NCBI RefSeq assembly: GCF_016859285.1
Contig: NC_053416.1
Span: 8,310,001 to 8,374,000 of the forward strand
Length of the DNA stretch: 64,000 bases
Origin: Xiphias gladius
Lineage: Eukaryota > Chordata > Actinopteri > Istiophoriformes > Xiphiidae
Direction: 5' to 3'
Position 1 is the first letter of the stretch, and each line of letters opens with the position of its first letter. The notes under the pieces were generated by a model, which ran no database searches, was not told the origin of the DNA, and saw only the letters and a program-made list of their open reading frames with translations. The translations under genes and the position numbers were made by a program. Positions 1-12,000 of this stretch are shown piece by piece.

Positions 1-1315
1 GGCTGTGAAAAAGGTTTTTGAATGGATAAGTAGAGTAAAACGTAGCTATTTACAAGCTGTCTCAGTGGCTGAGTTGTTCTGACTTTGCCTCGCTACAGTC
101 AAACAGTGCCTGCATGTGCTTTTGAATGGTAATGCAGTTTACTCCAGCTGCTTTTTCTCATCCCAGTGATTGTTAAGGTTTGCTGTAATGTCCCCACAAT
201 TTGCTCCAACAGATTTTCTTTTTGCACACAGAAAGCCGTACAAAATGATCTTTTCCTATAGACGAAATGATTCCATTGAAGCCACTATACCCCCCTGCCC
301 CCAATTTGTCACAGTGTTCAGTTATAATCGATAAATGAACTTCTAAATTTTATGTCAAAAAGAAAAACAAAAAAAAAATAAAAATAAATTCATTAAATTG
401 GCCAGATGTTTTGTGGTTGCAGGAGTCTGCTCTGTGTTTTGGAAGTTCTTTAAATCAGTCACTCAACAGAAACTGTAAAAGTGAATCAGGTGCCCATATG
501 TAAACTGAAACAGTTTTTTGCTTGATGTAAGAGAGAATTTTGTTCCAAAAAGACTGTAACTCATCGTAGAATCCACTTGATTTGATTAACTGGGACTGCT
601 AAAGCCTCATTGATGATCAAATAAACTTCGGGATACATTGTTGCATGGAATTTAAATGCAAATGTAATACTTTTTTTTCTTTAATTTGATCCATTTATTA
701 AGTAATTATGATTAAACACTGAAAAAGTCCGCAGTCTTGGCTTGACTATCCTCCTAGGTGGCCTTGGAGCAGACATTTGTTGTCAGTGTCCTATGTATGT
801 CCACTGTAGACGGCGGTTTCATTATTACACCCAGAAACCGACCAGCGGTGTAGAGGTTAAATCGATTAATCGATAGGTCGATTGACGTCAAATTAATTGA
901 GCCAAAATGACCACGAAGAGACGCAAGACAACTACAAACGATGCAGCTTTTACTTGTCTGTGCCGTCCGTTGTCTCATAGTCCCTCCATGATTCCAAAAT
1001 AAAGACATAGCCTATATAATAATGACCACACTTATTTATAGCCTTAGTCTTACTTTAATATTTGGAAATTATTTCTAGTGTCTCTTTATTCTATTCTAGT
1101 TATGTGATTATATTCTTTGCATTTCACAGTTCGGCATATCAGTCTCGGGATGTCACTATAACCCACCCAACCCGCAGGTATCACCGTTTCATCTCATATC
1201 ATATGAAGTTCATTCATGGCTCCGTCAGAAAATGCGCTCAGGAGAGCGCATAACGTCGCCAGGGCCAACGTCAAGCAACAGGCACCAGACTTCAGAGGAA
1301 AAAAAAATCAAATTC
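1..1315. other. Intergenic DNA, no gene recognised
   Basis: No coding exon was recognised. AATAAA hexamers occur at 377-382 and 383-388 in an A-rich run, so the left part could be the 3' UTR of an upstream plus-strand gene, but nothing here proves it. A fragment rich in ATCGATTAATCGAT at about 855-900 resembles the end of a dispersed teleost repeat that recurs later in the window. Confidence 0.4.
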
Positions 1316-1505
1316 ATAGAAAATGATCCGGATCGGCCCCGAAATGTAAAAGTTTCGTCCTTGGCCCATGCCCCATCCCTCCACCAAGTCCGGTGCGAAT
1401 CGGCTCTGTAGTTTTTGCGTAATCCTGCTGACAAATAAACCAAACAAACAAACCAACAGACAAACAGACACGGCTGATCACATAACCTCCTTGGCTGAGG
1501 TAATG
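1316..1505 (+). repeat. Dispersed teleost repeat, 3' part
   Basis: The segment contains phrases I recognise from many fish genomes: a block near 1361 reading TTGGCCCATGCCCCATCC, then GTAGTTTTTGCGTAATCCTG near 1408, an (AAAC)n-like tract, and CCTCCTTGGCTGAGGTAAT at the end. These are typical of the 3' end of a retroposed interspersed repeat. The 5' limit is unclear and may reach about 1220. The family name is not given because it cannot be verified by reading. Confidence 0.6.
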
Positions 1506-1645
1506 CACAACCTGGCCAGCTTCCCGACAGAGGTTATCCAGGTCGACCACGGCTAGACTCAGTGAAACCAGGTAACCCGGAAAATAGAGGTCCCAGGTAT
1601 TTGCTCATTGGTTTAAAACCGACAGCGATCCTTCGAGCGTACATG

Positions 1646-1717
1646 TCCCATATGGTCTAGCGGTTAGGATTCCTGGTTTTCACCCAGGCGGCCCGGGTTC
1701 GACTCCCGGTATGGGAA
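1646..1717 (+). tRNA. tRNA-Glu (anticodon TTC)
   Basis: This 72-nt sequence folds into a complete cloverleaf and decodes GAA/GAG glutamate codons. The acceptor stem pairs TCCCATA (1646-1652) with TATGGGA (1710-1716), with discriminator A at 1717. The anticodon stem is CCTGG/CCAGG (1672-1676 and 1684-1688) around loop TTTTCAC, giving anticodon TTC at 1679-1681. The T arm is CCGGG-TTCGACT-CCCGG (1693-1709) and contains the internal B box. CCA is not encoded, as expected for a eukaryotic tRNA gene. It matches the vertebrate tRNA-Glu-TTC sequence as I remember it, with no mismatch in any stem, so it looks functional rather than a decayed SINE head. Confidence 0.96.
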
Positions 1718-1724
1718 CGCCTTC

Positions 1725-1729
1725 TTTTT
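1725..1729 (+). terminator. RNA polymerase III terminator
   Basis: A run of five T residues begins eight bases after the tRNA 3' end. This is the usual polymerase III stop signal and supports the tRNA gene being active. Confidence 0.8.
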
Positions 1730-3124
1730 AATTAAAAAAAAAAAACTAAATCATCGCTTTCTGATATAAGTGGGTGAAATCTTCTTCATAAATGTGAGAC
1801 TAACAATTGTTGACATAAAAAACCCGGCGCCCATTTTCATACATGCGCTGCTGGATCAGCGATTGCGAGGACTTGTCAGCTGGTTTATGAAGGCCGTGTG
1901 TCTTACAGTTAGGTTTAATCAAAAAAAACAAAAACAAACCATGAAGTTAAGATTAAGGAGGGATCGTTTCTCAGTAGTTGAGCTGTACGTTACTATTTTA
2001 ACTTTTGAAAAAAAAGGGGATAATTTGTGCCTACAAATGCCCTTTGTTTACCTGGCTGTGAAAAACAAGTGCCGAACACCTGAATATTACAGCAACAGCA
2101 CTACAGATGACCAAATATATTGTGTTCAAATGAGATATGTCACAGCAAATGCCCAGATTCAATATATTTGTTAATGCCCACTTACGTGCATTACCTGTGG
2201 CAGGTCAAGTTTCCCGTTTAACCACACAAATTATGATTTTTCCTTTCTTCTTTCTTTCACTCAGTAAGCAAAGAAAAAGCGCTGAATAAACCAAGGAAAT
2301 TGTCTGGACCTCTACACTATATTTTGTAATATGATGTTTCTAATGACAACACAACAGATTGGGGTCAGGGACGAGATAAAGACTGATAGATTCTTAGTAA
2401 TCACTTCACCTTTAATGTCTGCTGGTTATGACATATAACCAATAACTTTCCTTTTTAGATCAAATTTTGCTCCTTAAGGTGCAATCTCAGCAAGATCAGT
2501 ATATTCACTTTTAGACTTAAGGACTTGTAATATGTGCAAACTTGTGACCAAAAAAAAAAAAAAAAAGTTTTTTAATTGAATGTCTGCAAACAAATATATA
2601 CAGTAACTTAAATATATAAAAAGTGAAGATTAAAATATTTATTCCCCTACAAGGAAGCGGGATGAGGTAAGCATTAATCTGGTAAAAGAGCACACATTTT
2701 CTTAGAGTTGTTTCATTAAAAAAAATAATAATTTCTCGCAATATGTAATTATAAGAGTCATCTAAGCATTTATTAAATGACACTTAAAAAAAGTAGCATC
2801 TTTCATGAGAATTTTCAAGTAATTTGTCAAAATAACAAAACAAGCATACAAACAGCTTTGGCTGTAAACACGGTAGGTTCACACAACCCAGATACATACA
2901 GTATATCTTAACTACAAAGTGCCAAACTTGCAGAAAACATTTCAAGATGCGGTTTACAAATTTTATCCATGGTTCGACATACAATCGCCAACATTGTTGA
3001 CACATATACAAACTTCATGAAGTTATCTAAATTAATAGCAACATAAATACACAGAGATTTCACTACTTTAAACTTGCAGACTACATCTTCATGTGGGGAG
3101 AAACTGACAAGTGTGAGTGATAGA
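1730..3124. other. Intergenic or distal uspl1 3' UTR DNA
   Basis: No exon was recognised. The 134-codon open frame at 1770-2174 has no recognisable domain. On the minus strand AATAAA hexamers lie at 2774-2769 and 2643-2638. They are the first canonical poly(A) signals downstream of the uspl1 stop, so the uspl1 transcript could end near 2.6-2.75 kb. A poly(A) run lies near 2551-2566. Confidence 0.4.
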
Positions 3125-4130
3125 CGGGGATGGGCTTCAACAGTGTGTTTTTCGAATCTGAATCCAGCTTCGAATCCCTTATTGAATCTTTTTAGGTAGT
3201 CTGTTTGACGGGGAATGGAAACAACTGTTGGTTAAAAAAATGCAAAGCTCTCATTTCACTCAGCGCAGTAACAAAGCAAACTTCAACTGTTTCGTATAAC
3301 AAAAGATGTAATTTGGTATTTAAGAATCCAGCTTCTTCTAATCATGTTAATAACACAAAACGTCGTTTTAAATGTGATTTAGGGACCAATTAGGAGAGAA
3401 GCACGACACTGACACTGACAGAAACTACGGTAATTAACAGTTGTTGGGTTTTCACCAGGTATTTTGTCTCTGCTCTGTGACGTTCATTAAAACTGTCCTT
3501 ACTCATCTTGCTCCTCACTTGGTGGAGTGAAAATAATATTAATTCTACTTTATCATTCGGTGAGTATCAATTCAATAAATCGCTGAGGTTTTGCGTGCAC
3601 AGTGCGGTTAGTGTTACCTGAAGACAAACTCACTGTTGCAGGGGCCACAGGTCACAGAATCTGACGGGTCGCAGAATACGACGTGACACTGTCAGGCTGA
3701 GCACTCGTCCTTCTCAAGTCGTCAAACGTTCTTACTTAAAAATGTTGGACGGAAGATTTTTAAACAAAGGACTTGTTGCCCCCCCCCCATTCGTCGTGAG
3801 TACCCTCCCGCAAATGTTACATTTTACAGTTGTTTTGTTGACTTTGAAAGGTTTAAGCCTGTCGGCCGTGTGCGGTCTTAACAACAGCGTCACTGACATG
3901 TTACGTGTTCATTGTGGTCACTTTATATCTGTCTACGTCGTTCTTTCCTTTGGCGAGGCCTGTAGTGTCGGGGACAGTGGCTAGAGAGAATAAACTAAAC
4001 TAGCTAAACAGAGAACGAGATTTGAAGGATACGATAAGGGATTCGCTGGTAGCAGATCTTAATAAATCCTGGTATTTTACTGAATTGGGACCGGATCCTA
4101 AATGGAACTGGCTATCAGAACACGACCCTA
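3125..4130 (-). mobile_element. Old hAT-like non-autonomous transposon, copy A
   Basis: The segment aligns by eye, in opposite orientation, with the cleaner element at 47686-48287. Shared blocks include GAATCTGAATCCAG near 3153, TATTTAAGAATCCAGC near 3317, GTTCATTAAAACTGTCC near 3482, CTCCTCACTTGGTGG near 3510, CTTTATCATTCGGTGAGTAT near 3549, and the terminal CCGGATCC...GGCTATC...CCCTA block at 4091-4130. The ends are decayed relative to copy B and no convincing target-site duplication is left. About 480 bp (roughly 3595-4080) has no counterpart in copy B and may be a later insertion or ancestral sequence lost from B. It contains no transposase. The boundaries are approximate, especially the 3125 end. 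Confidence 0.75.
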
Positions 4131-4238
4131 CTGTTGGATGAGACGTAGACTGTTAATCAAGTACATTCTGCATAATTTTCTCACAACATTAAATCAGTGT
4201 TAATCTTGTAGCCTGTAGGCAAAACCTGAACCCGCAGC
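4131..4238 (-). other. Proximal uspl1 3' UTR
   Basis: These 108 bases separate the uspl1 stop codon from the end of transposon copy A. No AATAAA or ATTAAA on the minus strand was found here. An AGTAAA variant signal occurs at 4082-4077, just inside the transposon. Confidence 0.6.
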
Positions 4239-6073
4239 TTAAATGAAAAGTTCAAGTGCGCTGAGAGCCTCGCTCTCCATCTCAGTCGGTCCCTGAGCCA
4301 CAGCCTGCGAGAGAAACTCATCCAGGAAGTTTTCACTGTTCCCACTGGCGCCGTTCATACAAGCGTTCGTCTGTGACACTGCACCGACGGCGTTGACCCC
4401 ACAGTCCATATGGTCGACTCCATCTTGTCTGCTGGCCAGGATCTCTAGGAAGCCAGTGCTGTCTGGTGAGAGGTTGCTGGCTGTCGTTGCTGGTGAAAGC
4501 AGGTCGGAGAGGAAGTCGTCGCAGGTGGAGCCGTCATAGGTACTGGAGGTAACGGTGTTGGGAGAACTCAGGTCAGTGCTGTCCGGTCGGAGGGCGACTC
4601 CTGCCTGATGACCCAACAGTTGATTCAGCTTGGCGAGCTTCTTCTTCTTTGCTTTCAGTTTCTTTATCAGCTTGTACCTGAGGGCTTCAGTGTCGCTTAG
4701 ACCTGGAGGAACCTTCGAGGACTGGCCGCTCGGTTTCTTGGAGGAGGAGAGCTCAGGGACCCCCTTTGCTTTCGGCGTAGGTAGTAATGCACAAGACACC
4801 TCTGTTGCGTTCCTCAGTGATTTCTGGTGGTGAGAGGCGACGGGCTGAAACAGCTTTGGTTTGTCATTGAGAAGCGCAGGGGACGGGAGCGGACTTGGGG
4901 TGTTTGAGCACTTGGCACTGAATGCACCGTACATTTCTGCAGCTTTCAGTGGGAGACCCTCGCTCTCCTCTGTCCTGAGCTGTGGTTTAGGGAAGAGACC
5001 TCCAGGAATCTGCTGTCTTCTCACAGGGTTGGGGGTAGAGTGAGTGGGAGGAGTGGGCTTTACTTGTGTGACCGGGGTGGGTGTGTGGGCGGGGGCGAGT
5101 TTCACAGTGGACGTGTTAACATGGTTTAGTGGGTGTTTGCTGAGCAGGAAGGACCAGCGGGCGTTCTGATCTATTGTTGGTGCCATTGTGGGACTTTTCT
5201 GACTGGTGCACATGGGTGAGGTATCAGTAGTTTCAACAGGTGGTGTGTTTTCCTGAGCAGCAGCAGCCACGGGTTTGTCACCGATTACTTCGGTGGGCTC
5301 AGAAGACACAGGTGGTGAAACAGGTGGAGCTGCTTTTGATGAGGCTGCCTTTTTACCTTTTTGTCTACTAACGGTTTTGCATCTGCCAATTCCTCTCCCT
5401 CTGCCTCTCCCTCTCCCTCTCCTGGCACCGGGCACAAATGTTGGATCACTAGACGAGCCGTCCCCAGATTCAGGGTCAGATGAGACTGAGGTGGCTGGAA
5501 GCGCAATATCTGGGTCGCGACACATCTCGCTGCCTGTTACAGCGGAGGAGCTATCCGGCGTCGCTTCAAGTATTTCGTTCTCGCCGGACACAATCAAATC
5601 CTGAGTTTGTTCGCTGTCGTTTAATGGCTGCATTTCAGAATCATTTTTTAATTCCACCAGTGTGAGTGTAATGATGTCATTATGGCTAAGGCCCTCGAAG
5701 GTGTCGATCAGCGTTGTGGAACCTATCGAAGTATCAAGGCCGGCTGTAATGGTTTTGTCCATGATGCTGTTGCTGTCTTCAGATACCGAGAGCGCACAGA
5801 CAATGTCGGTGTCATTGTGAGACATGAGAAAAGACTGATCTGGAGAGCAAGCCAACAGTTCCTCTGCTGCTAAGTCTCTGCCACTTAGACTGGGGTTCAT
5901 TTCATTTTTAGAAGGCGGAAAGTCAGAGAAAGTGCTGGAGGGAGAACAGACACCGGGCTCTTTATCCTCCTCCACTTCCCAGAAGACAACGTGCATCTCC
6001 TCAGCAGGGACCGGGAATTTCTGATGGGTCTTACAGTGTGGATGTTTCAAGTCGTCATACTCCAGCCATGACC
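4239..6073 (-). CDS. uspl1: uspl1 coding exon 8 (C-terminal exon)
   Basis: This 1835-nt terminal exon starts after CCTCACAG and encodes GSWLEYDDLKHPHCKTHQKF, where D592 is the predicted catalytic Asp (human CDDLK). The rest is largely disordered. It contains an RG tract (residues 803-816), Pro/Thr-rich stretches, a WSFLLSKHPLN block near 891, a basic helix YKLIKKLKAKKKKLAKLNQLL (1052-1072; human LRLKLRKKLKAEKKKLAALM) and conserved DDFLSDLLSP and FLDEFLSQAV motifs near the end. Stop TAA is at 4241-4239. Confidence 0.96.
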
Positions 6074-9000
6074 CTGTGAGGAACAGGTACACGGTTACTA
6101 CAAAAAAAAACAGCATTGCAGCTTGTATGTTTATACTGATGTCTTATGATTAGATTCTCAGCCTATCAAGATCAACAACGATGATAATAATAATAATAAT
6201 AATAATATTAGCTTTTCTGACCAAAAAATTGGTCAAATAAAGCAATTTCTTGGTTGAATAAAGCAGGAAAATATTTCACTGAGACCAGGAAAATCTGGGC
6301 CAAGACAGCAGAGGCACATACGAAAGGATATAGATGTAGCAAAACATAATGCAGACTAATAAAATCGATCAAATGTAGAAATAATAATCAAATGTATTAG
6401 TAAACTCTTAGCTGACAAGCCACAGATAAATTCTGTATAAATGACAGTGAAACAAGCCCTTCATGGCTGGAGGCTTACAAAGTTTAACATTACATAAATT
6501 GTCCAGCAGAATGTGCTGTTGGCAAACTAGAATGTAGTGGAAAAAACCATATTAACCTTCACTTGAATTAACTGTGAGCTCAAGTGTTTATGGTTTCACA
6601 TCAAGTGCAAATGCAGCTTAGAGACTGACATAGAGAAGCAAAAAAACAAGTTCTCTGACATTTGACTTCAGTTAACCATGGAAAAAGTCTGTTATAAATG
6701 ACATCCTCTCAGGACTAAAATACGGCGAAGTAATTCATTAAACATTTTTAAAATTGCTCTCTAGCATGCAAACCAGACTTCACTTGGAGGCTCATTAACG
6801 TACCTACATTTTAGCAAAGTCATTGGTAAAGACAATGTTGGTAAAGTCTTTTTTTCACCGATATGACACGTCTAGACCAAAATAGAAGCGGTCTCAAAAA
6901 TACCTACCGTCAGAATTACAAATCCAGGTGACAAAGTGCTTCAGTTGACGGATGTACTGTATGACAGTGGTGACCGAGAAGCGTCTCCCTTTGAAGGTGA
7001 AGGTGTAGATTTTGACATCATTGTCAGGAAGCCCCTCGACAAAGTGCAGCACGAACACTGGAGGCACACTAAGCAGAACACAAAGCAAAGGTCTGGTTAA
7101 ACCGATGTAAAAGTAAAGGCCTAGGCAGGAGTTTCTCTAAATATAAAAACGCCGTTTCTACGAAACTACCGCACCTTTTTTTTTTTTTTTTTTTTTAGGA
7201 AATTTAAGTGTCAAGTATAATTCATTAAAAATTAGTCGTTTCATTCACCCAGTCAGTCACTGCCACTATAGCCAGACAATTGAAGTTAATTAGTTAATTT
7301 GTGGCGTAGCTATGGAGGCACAGTTTTCTTTATCGTGTCTTGTGGAGACATTTTTTGTTATCCTGCTAACCTGTGGGTTTCTGTTGGACTTAGAAATAAA
7401 TGTTTATAGTCTGGCCACCCTACTAAGTCAGTTATTAGGAACCCCCTCTTTGGAAAATATCACAGCTTGCAAACAATTTTTGTCGCGGCTAAGAGTCTTT
7501 CCATTGTTAATTTAGGAATTTTCAACCATTATTCCTGGAGATCACTCCGAGGTCTGAGATGTTTTTCCGGCTGTCTTGTGCATACACATCGTGTTTGAGA
7601 TCTAACCAAAGATTTTCGCTGTGGTTCAGGTCAGGGGACCGTGAGGGCTGTTCCAAAAGCTTCAGCATATGTTTCTTGAAGGGTTTCATGGTGGATTTTG
7701 ACATCTGCTTTGGATCATTGTCCTGCTGTAGATGCCAGCTTCTCTTCAGATTCACTTTCTTGACTGACTGCAGGACATTTGCATCCAGGATTTGCTGATA
7801 TTTAGTGGAATCCATTCGTCCCCTCTCTCCGTGCAATGTTTCCTGTGCCAATGGCTGCCACACAGCCCCAAAGCAGAATATTTCCACTCCATTTCCACAG
7901 TTGGCAAAGGTGGGTTCCTAAGCACTGACCTAGTGTCCAGAAGTTTGCATATGCAGTTTATTCAACAATTAGTGTTTTTTTTCCTGCTTTTTAAGTTTAT
8001 GCAATAAAAAATTAACAATGCTTTTACATTTGAAGAGAGACTCTTTTTCAACGTCTGTTTGCTGCAGGGGTTGCGTTTACCTTTTTCCCGCTTCAAAAAT
8101 AAGTAAATCTATATGTAATTTGCGCCAAGGGTCCCAAACGTTTGCATAAAATGGTGATCTGATTTGAAGGATATTTAAACTAAAAATCACGCCACTAAAA
8201 CACAGTGTCCTTAATTTTAAATTGGCATTTGGTATAGACACATGCTCCAACGTAAAGTAAATGCATCTTAATTAATAATCAAATTGCAAATCCCAAAAAG
8301 GCTAGTCATCGTCAAACCTCTTGAGCAGTGAGGGTAGACACATTAACAGCTACATTCTCACCTCTCCAGCGTCATAGTCCTCCTCTGATTCTTTTTGCAG
8401 CATACATTGCAGGGGGCCGAATGAACTGCATGAAGAGGGCGCCAATCAGGAACAATATTTGTGAAGGTGGGAAGAGTTTTCATAAGCCTGAAAAGTACAG
8501 CATCAACTACATTTAGGATTTATACAGTTTGGCAAAAGACAACCATTTTCCAGAAGAAGAAGAAAAAACACATCTAGAGTAATTTCTTTTCCTTACAATG
8601 TGGTGTTCACATGTCAACACTGAGTATTTTGGTGGTAGCATCTTTGACGTAACGGATACGAGTTGAACTCGTATTATCTATTGACTTAGTTACATTATTT
8701 TTCATAAAACAACACTTATTACAAGCTTGCAGTAATATGCTAGTTAGCACTGAATACTGTGGCGTGGTCACCTGTTCCTAATAGACGGAAGATTAAATTT
8801 TCTGCCCTTGAAAGACAAACAATGTACCTACAAAACTATCTTTCTCAGCCATCCTCCATCTTCATGCTTAGACATTTAGCCCCTTAATTAGTTGAGTAAC
8901 AGAAAATAATGGATAACAATATTGATAATCATTTGAGTGATTTATCAAGTAAAAATGCCAAATATTCGCTTGTTCCAGGTGCCCCAATGTGTTATATAAT

Positions 9001-12000
9001 TGTCTTATATAATTGTAAGCTGAATACCGGAGTTTTGGACTGATGGTCTGACAAAATAAGCAATCTGAAGATGTTACCTTGGGCACTGGGAAAATGTGAT
9101 TGGCAATTAGCAATAGTTTTTCCTGCCATGACACGAGGTTTCTCAGTTTGTACAGCTGTTATATAATCATAATTGACTTTTGGTAGCCTAACATATTAAA
9201 TTATATTATATTAACAAAGCCTGACCATGCACTGTTACCGTAAAGAAAATATTTCTTTCGCCCATTCTGTACATGTTCCAAATTGCTTTACTTGACACAT
9301 TTTTTTTTCTCCACCCAACATCTCACTAATAGTCAAAGCTTAATGTCCTTAGAGTTTTGCAGCATTACTGGAGATTAATCAACAATCAACTGTTCACAGT
9401 CACTTATGGATAAATGAGCCAATGTGCAAAAGAGAGAAGGAGAAAGAAAAAAAAAAACCCCCGGTTGATTACAAGGAATTTAAACCAACTTGTCTTCAAT
9501 GATTCATTAACTTATATCTTTCTTTTTCTCGCTCCAAACCTGAAGCAGAGTGGGCCCTCATCCAACTGCTACTGTACAGTAAGCGATGTATTCGTCCCCA
9601 GCATCATCACTTTCAACACAATTACTTTCTCTGCGCTTTCCATCTTACCGCTGCCAAGCTTCTGGATGAATAAGTGAAAGCGCTAAAGTAAGTTTCTAAA
9701 TGGCTAAAGACAAAATGCTTTAGTGAATCAAGTAAAATATGGGGTATTTTATCATCTACTTCATCACGTACGTTTCTCTTGAAGCAGCTTTGCATTCACT
9801 GCACTTGAACTCCCAGTGAAAGGTTGACTGGAAGAGAGGCTCCACCCAAGAGTCCATTCCTAGCAGAAGCGGCATAGCAAACACTGGAGTCTCCCTCTGA
9901 CCTGAAAAGCACAAACATGTAGCAGTCAGAGCATTGTCACTGATACGAGCGCTGATGGAGGCTGCAGTTATACTCTCTGTTTCGAGATCATTTCGAGGAA
10001 TGTAATCTGTGGATGAGGTATGGGTTGGATTTTTGATATCGCATGTGTCTGCACACCTGAAAGTGAAAGTGACGTCTCTTTGGCTTTGTTTAAATGCCAT
10101 CTGCACGGCTTGCCCCGTCACCATCCCTGCCATTCCCTTTGTATTTTCAGAAAGCAAAGATTGACAACAACTAAGCAAGTTCTGTCATCTTCCTGTGATG
10201 TGAAGATCTGTCTGTACCAAGGTGAGCAAAGACCCCTGTCTGGTATTATCAGATGTCAATAGTTACTTCGAGATTTAAAGATTAACATTTGCCTTGGATA
10301 CTAAACAAGGATTCATGACTCAATACAACGTTGTGATATGCAAATGGGTGGCCAAATATACAGAGCATGATTCATATTGAGGTAGGAAAAAAAAAGCAAA
10401 AGCAGTTAAGGTAATTAAGTGCTGTAGCTGTTTGAAGATGTAGCATGGAGCCTTTCACACTGTGTATAAGCGGTGTGATTACATTTTACAGAAGCAAATT
10501 GCCAAAACAATACAGACTACTCCTTTATATACACTTCTTTTTGTCAGAGTAATCTCTTTGACAAAAAAGCGGCATTAGGGTGTATGAAATCTAATATTCA
10601 TGAACAGGAGGCTTGGGGGGCCTTGGGAGCATTGTGTTGTTGAGTTTGAAAAGCATTCACTCAGACATCTCTCCCTGGCTCACAGTAGCTTGGCACAATT
10701 TGTACGTCGTTGCTGATCTAACACTGGTTTCATATCAGAAACAGAATCCATAGAAATATTTTGTTTTTTATATTTATTAACTTCTTTATATATATCACCC
10801 TTTCTCCAGCTGTCTGGGACAGTCTGTTCTTGCTTCTCCCACCTCAAAGGAGTAGTCAAAGTACATATTCATGAAATTGACTCAAAAAATGAACTTCAAT
10901 GGACCAATGTCTGATTTCAATATTGAGCTTTTTGTTGTTTGGTCAATGTATTCTAATGTAGGGGGGAACTCACAACTGTGAAATTATGGCTCTGCTACTT
11001 TGCACACTCGCCATACCAAGCTGAGAGAAAGAAGGGGGGGTGGAAAACCCAACAATAAACCAGTGTTCAACAACGCAATAAAATTTCTTCACTTGCCTTT
11101 CTCATCAGGTATAATAAAAATTTCACTTGAACAGAAAAGGTGCACAATGCAAACAAACCTCAGGTATGACACATATCCACTCCAGACTCTAAACTGACAT
11201 ACGATTCATTTCTGAGCAGTAGTATGATATCCTGAAACCAACACTCAGATATGGTCACAACACTTTTTGGCTGCTACTAGCCTGAACTGGTGATGGCATT
11301 GAAAACATGCATGGTTCACGGGGTCTTGAATAATGTGAAAACCTGCATCTATAATCTAAAAGTCTTGAATTGCCTAGGCACAGTAAGTCAATGGAAACAG
11401 ACAGTAACAAAAACTGTCCATAATCATTTCTTATTTCTCATACTGAATACTGAATTGAACCTGAAAGTTTGTTTGCGGCATGGTATGTCTTCAGTGACTG
11501 AGCTTACCCAATTTGCAATGCAGCTTGGGCTGCAGCAGTTTGAAGACTGACATCCTCAGATTCTCTAGGTCTGCATTGGCCTTTTGCAGCACATGATTTG
11601 GAACCTTCACCACGCCATCTAGACAGAAACAACTTCAGATAAATAAACTGCACTTAAAAGCATTTAATTTTATTATTAAAAAAAAAAATGAAATGACATC
11701 ACACTCACAGGTATGCTGTAGATGATCCTTTAACTTACCTCTGCCAGTCTGTTGATGGACCTGAACGGCATTACATATGTCTTCATATCCCCTCATCAGC
11801 TGCCAGACAGATGACCGCTGAGGCTCATCCGTAGGTTTACACTTTCTCAAGCTCTTACAGTTGACCAAAGCAGCGAGCAGTGAGTCCAGCCAACACAGGT
11901 TGTTGCTGTTACTCCAGAAAAGCTGATTCGGAACAGAATCAAGTTCCTCTGACTCTGTTACTGAGGTAGAAGAAAAATCTTCAGTTTCCGACTCAATGCC

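Noticed and set aside
1..1315. Possible alox5ap exons (next to USPL1 in human)
   Set aside because: No ALOX5AP-like motif was found in the frames read; the gene may lie to the left of the window.
1770..2174. 134-codon plus-strand open frame
   Set aside because: No domain, no splice-consistent context, A-rich with homopolymers; length is not unusual for non-coding DNA in this window.
5275..5604. 109-codon open frame opposite uspl1 exon 8
   Set aside because: It is the antisense shadow of the RG-repeat region of uspl1.
8830..8870. Minus-strand GGWLRKIVL followed by GTAGGT as the missing uspl1 exon 6
   Set aside because: It has the right phase but an in-frame stop just upstream and no match to the PCNNC region; the exon at 8362-8487 fits far better in sequence and phase on both sides.
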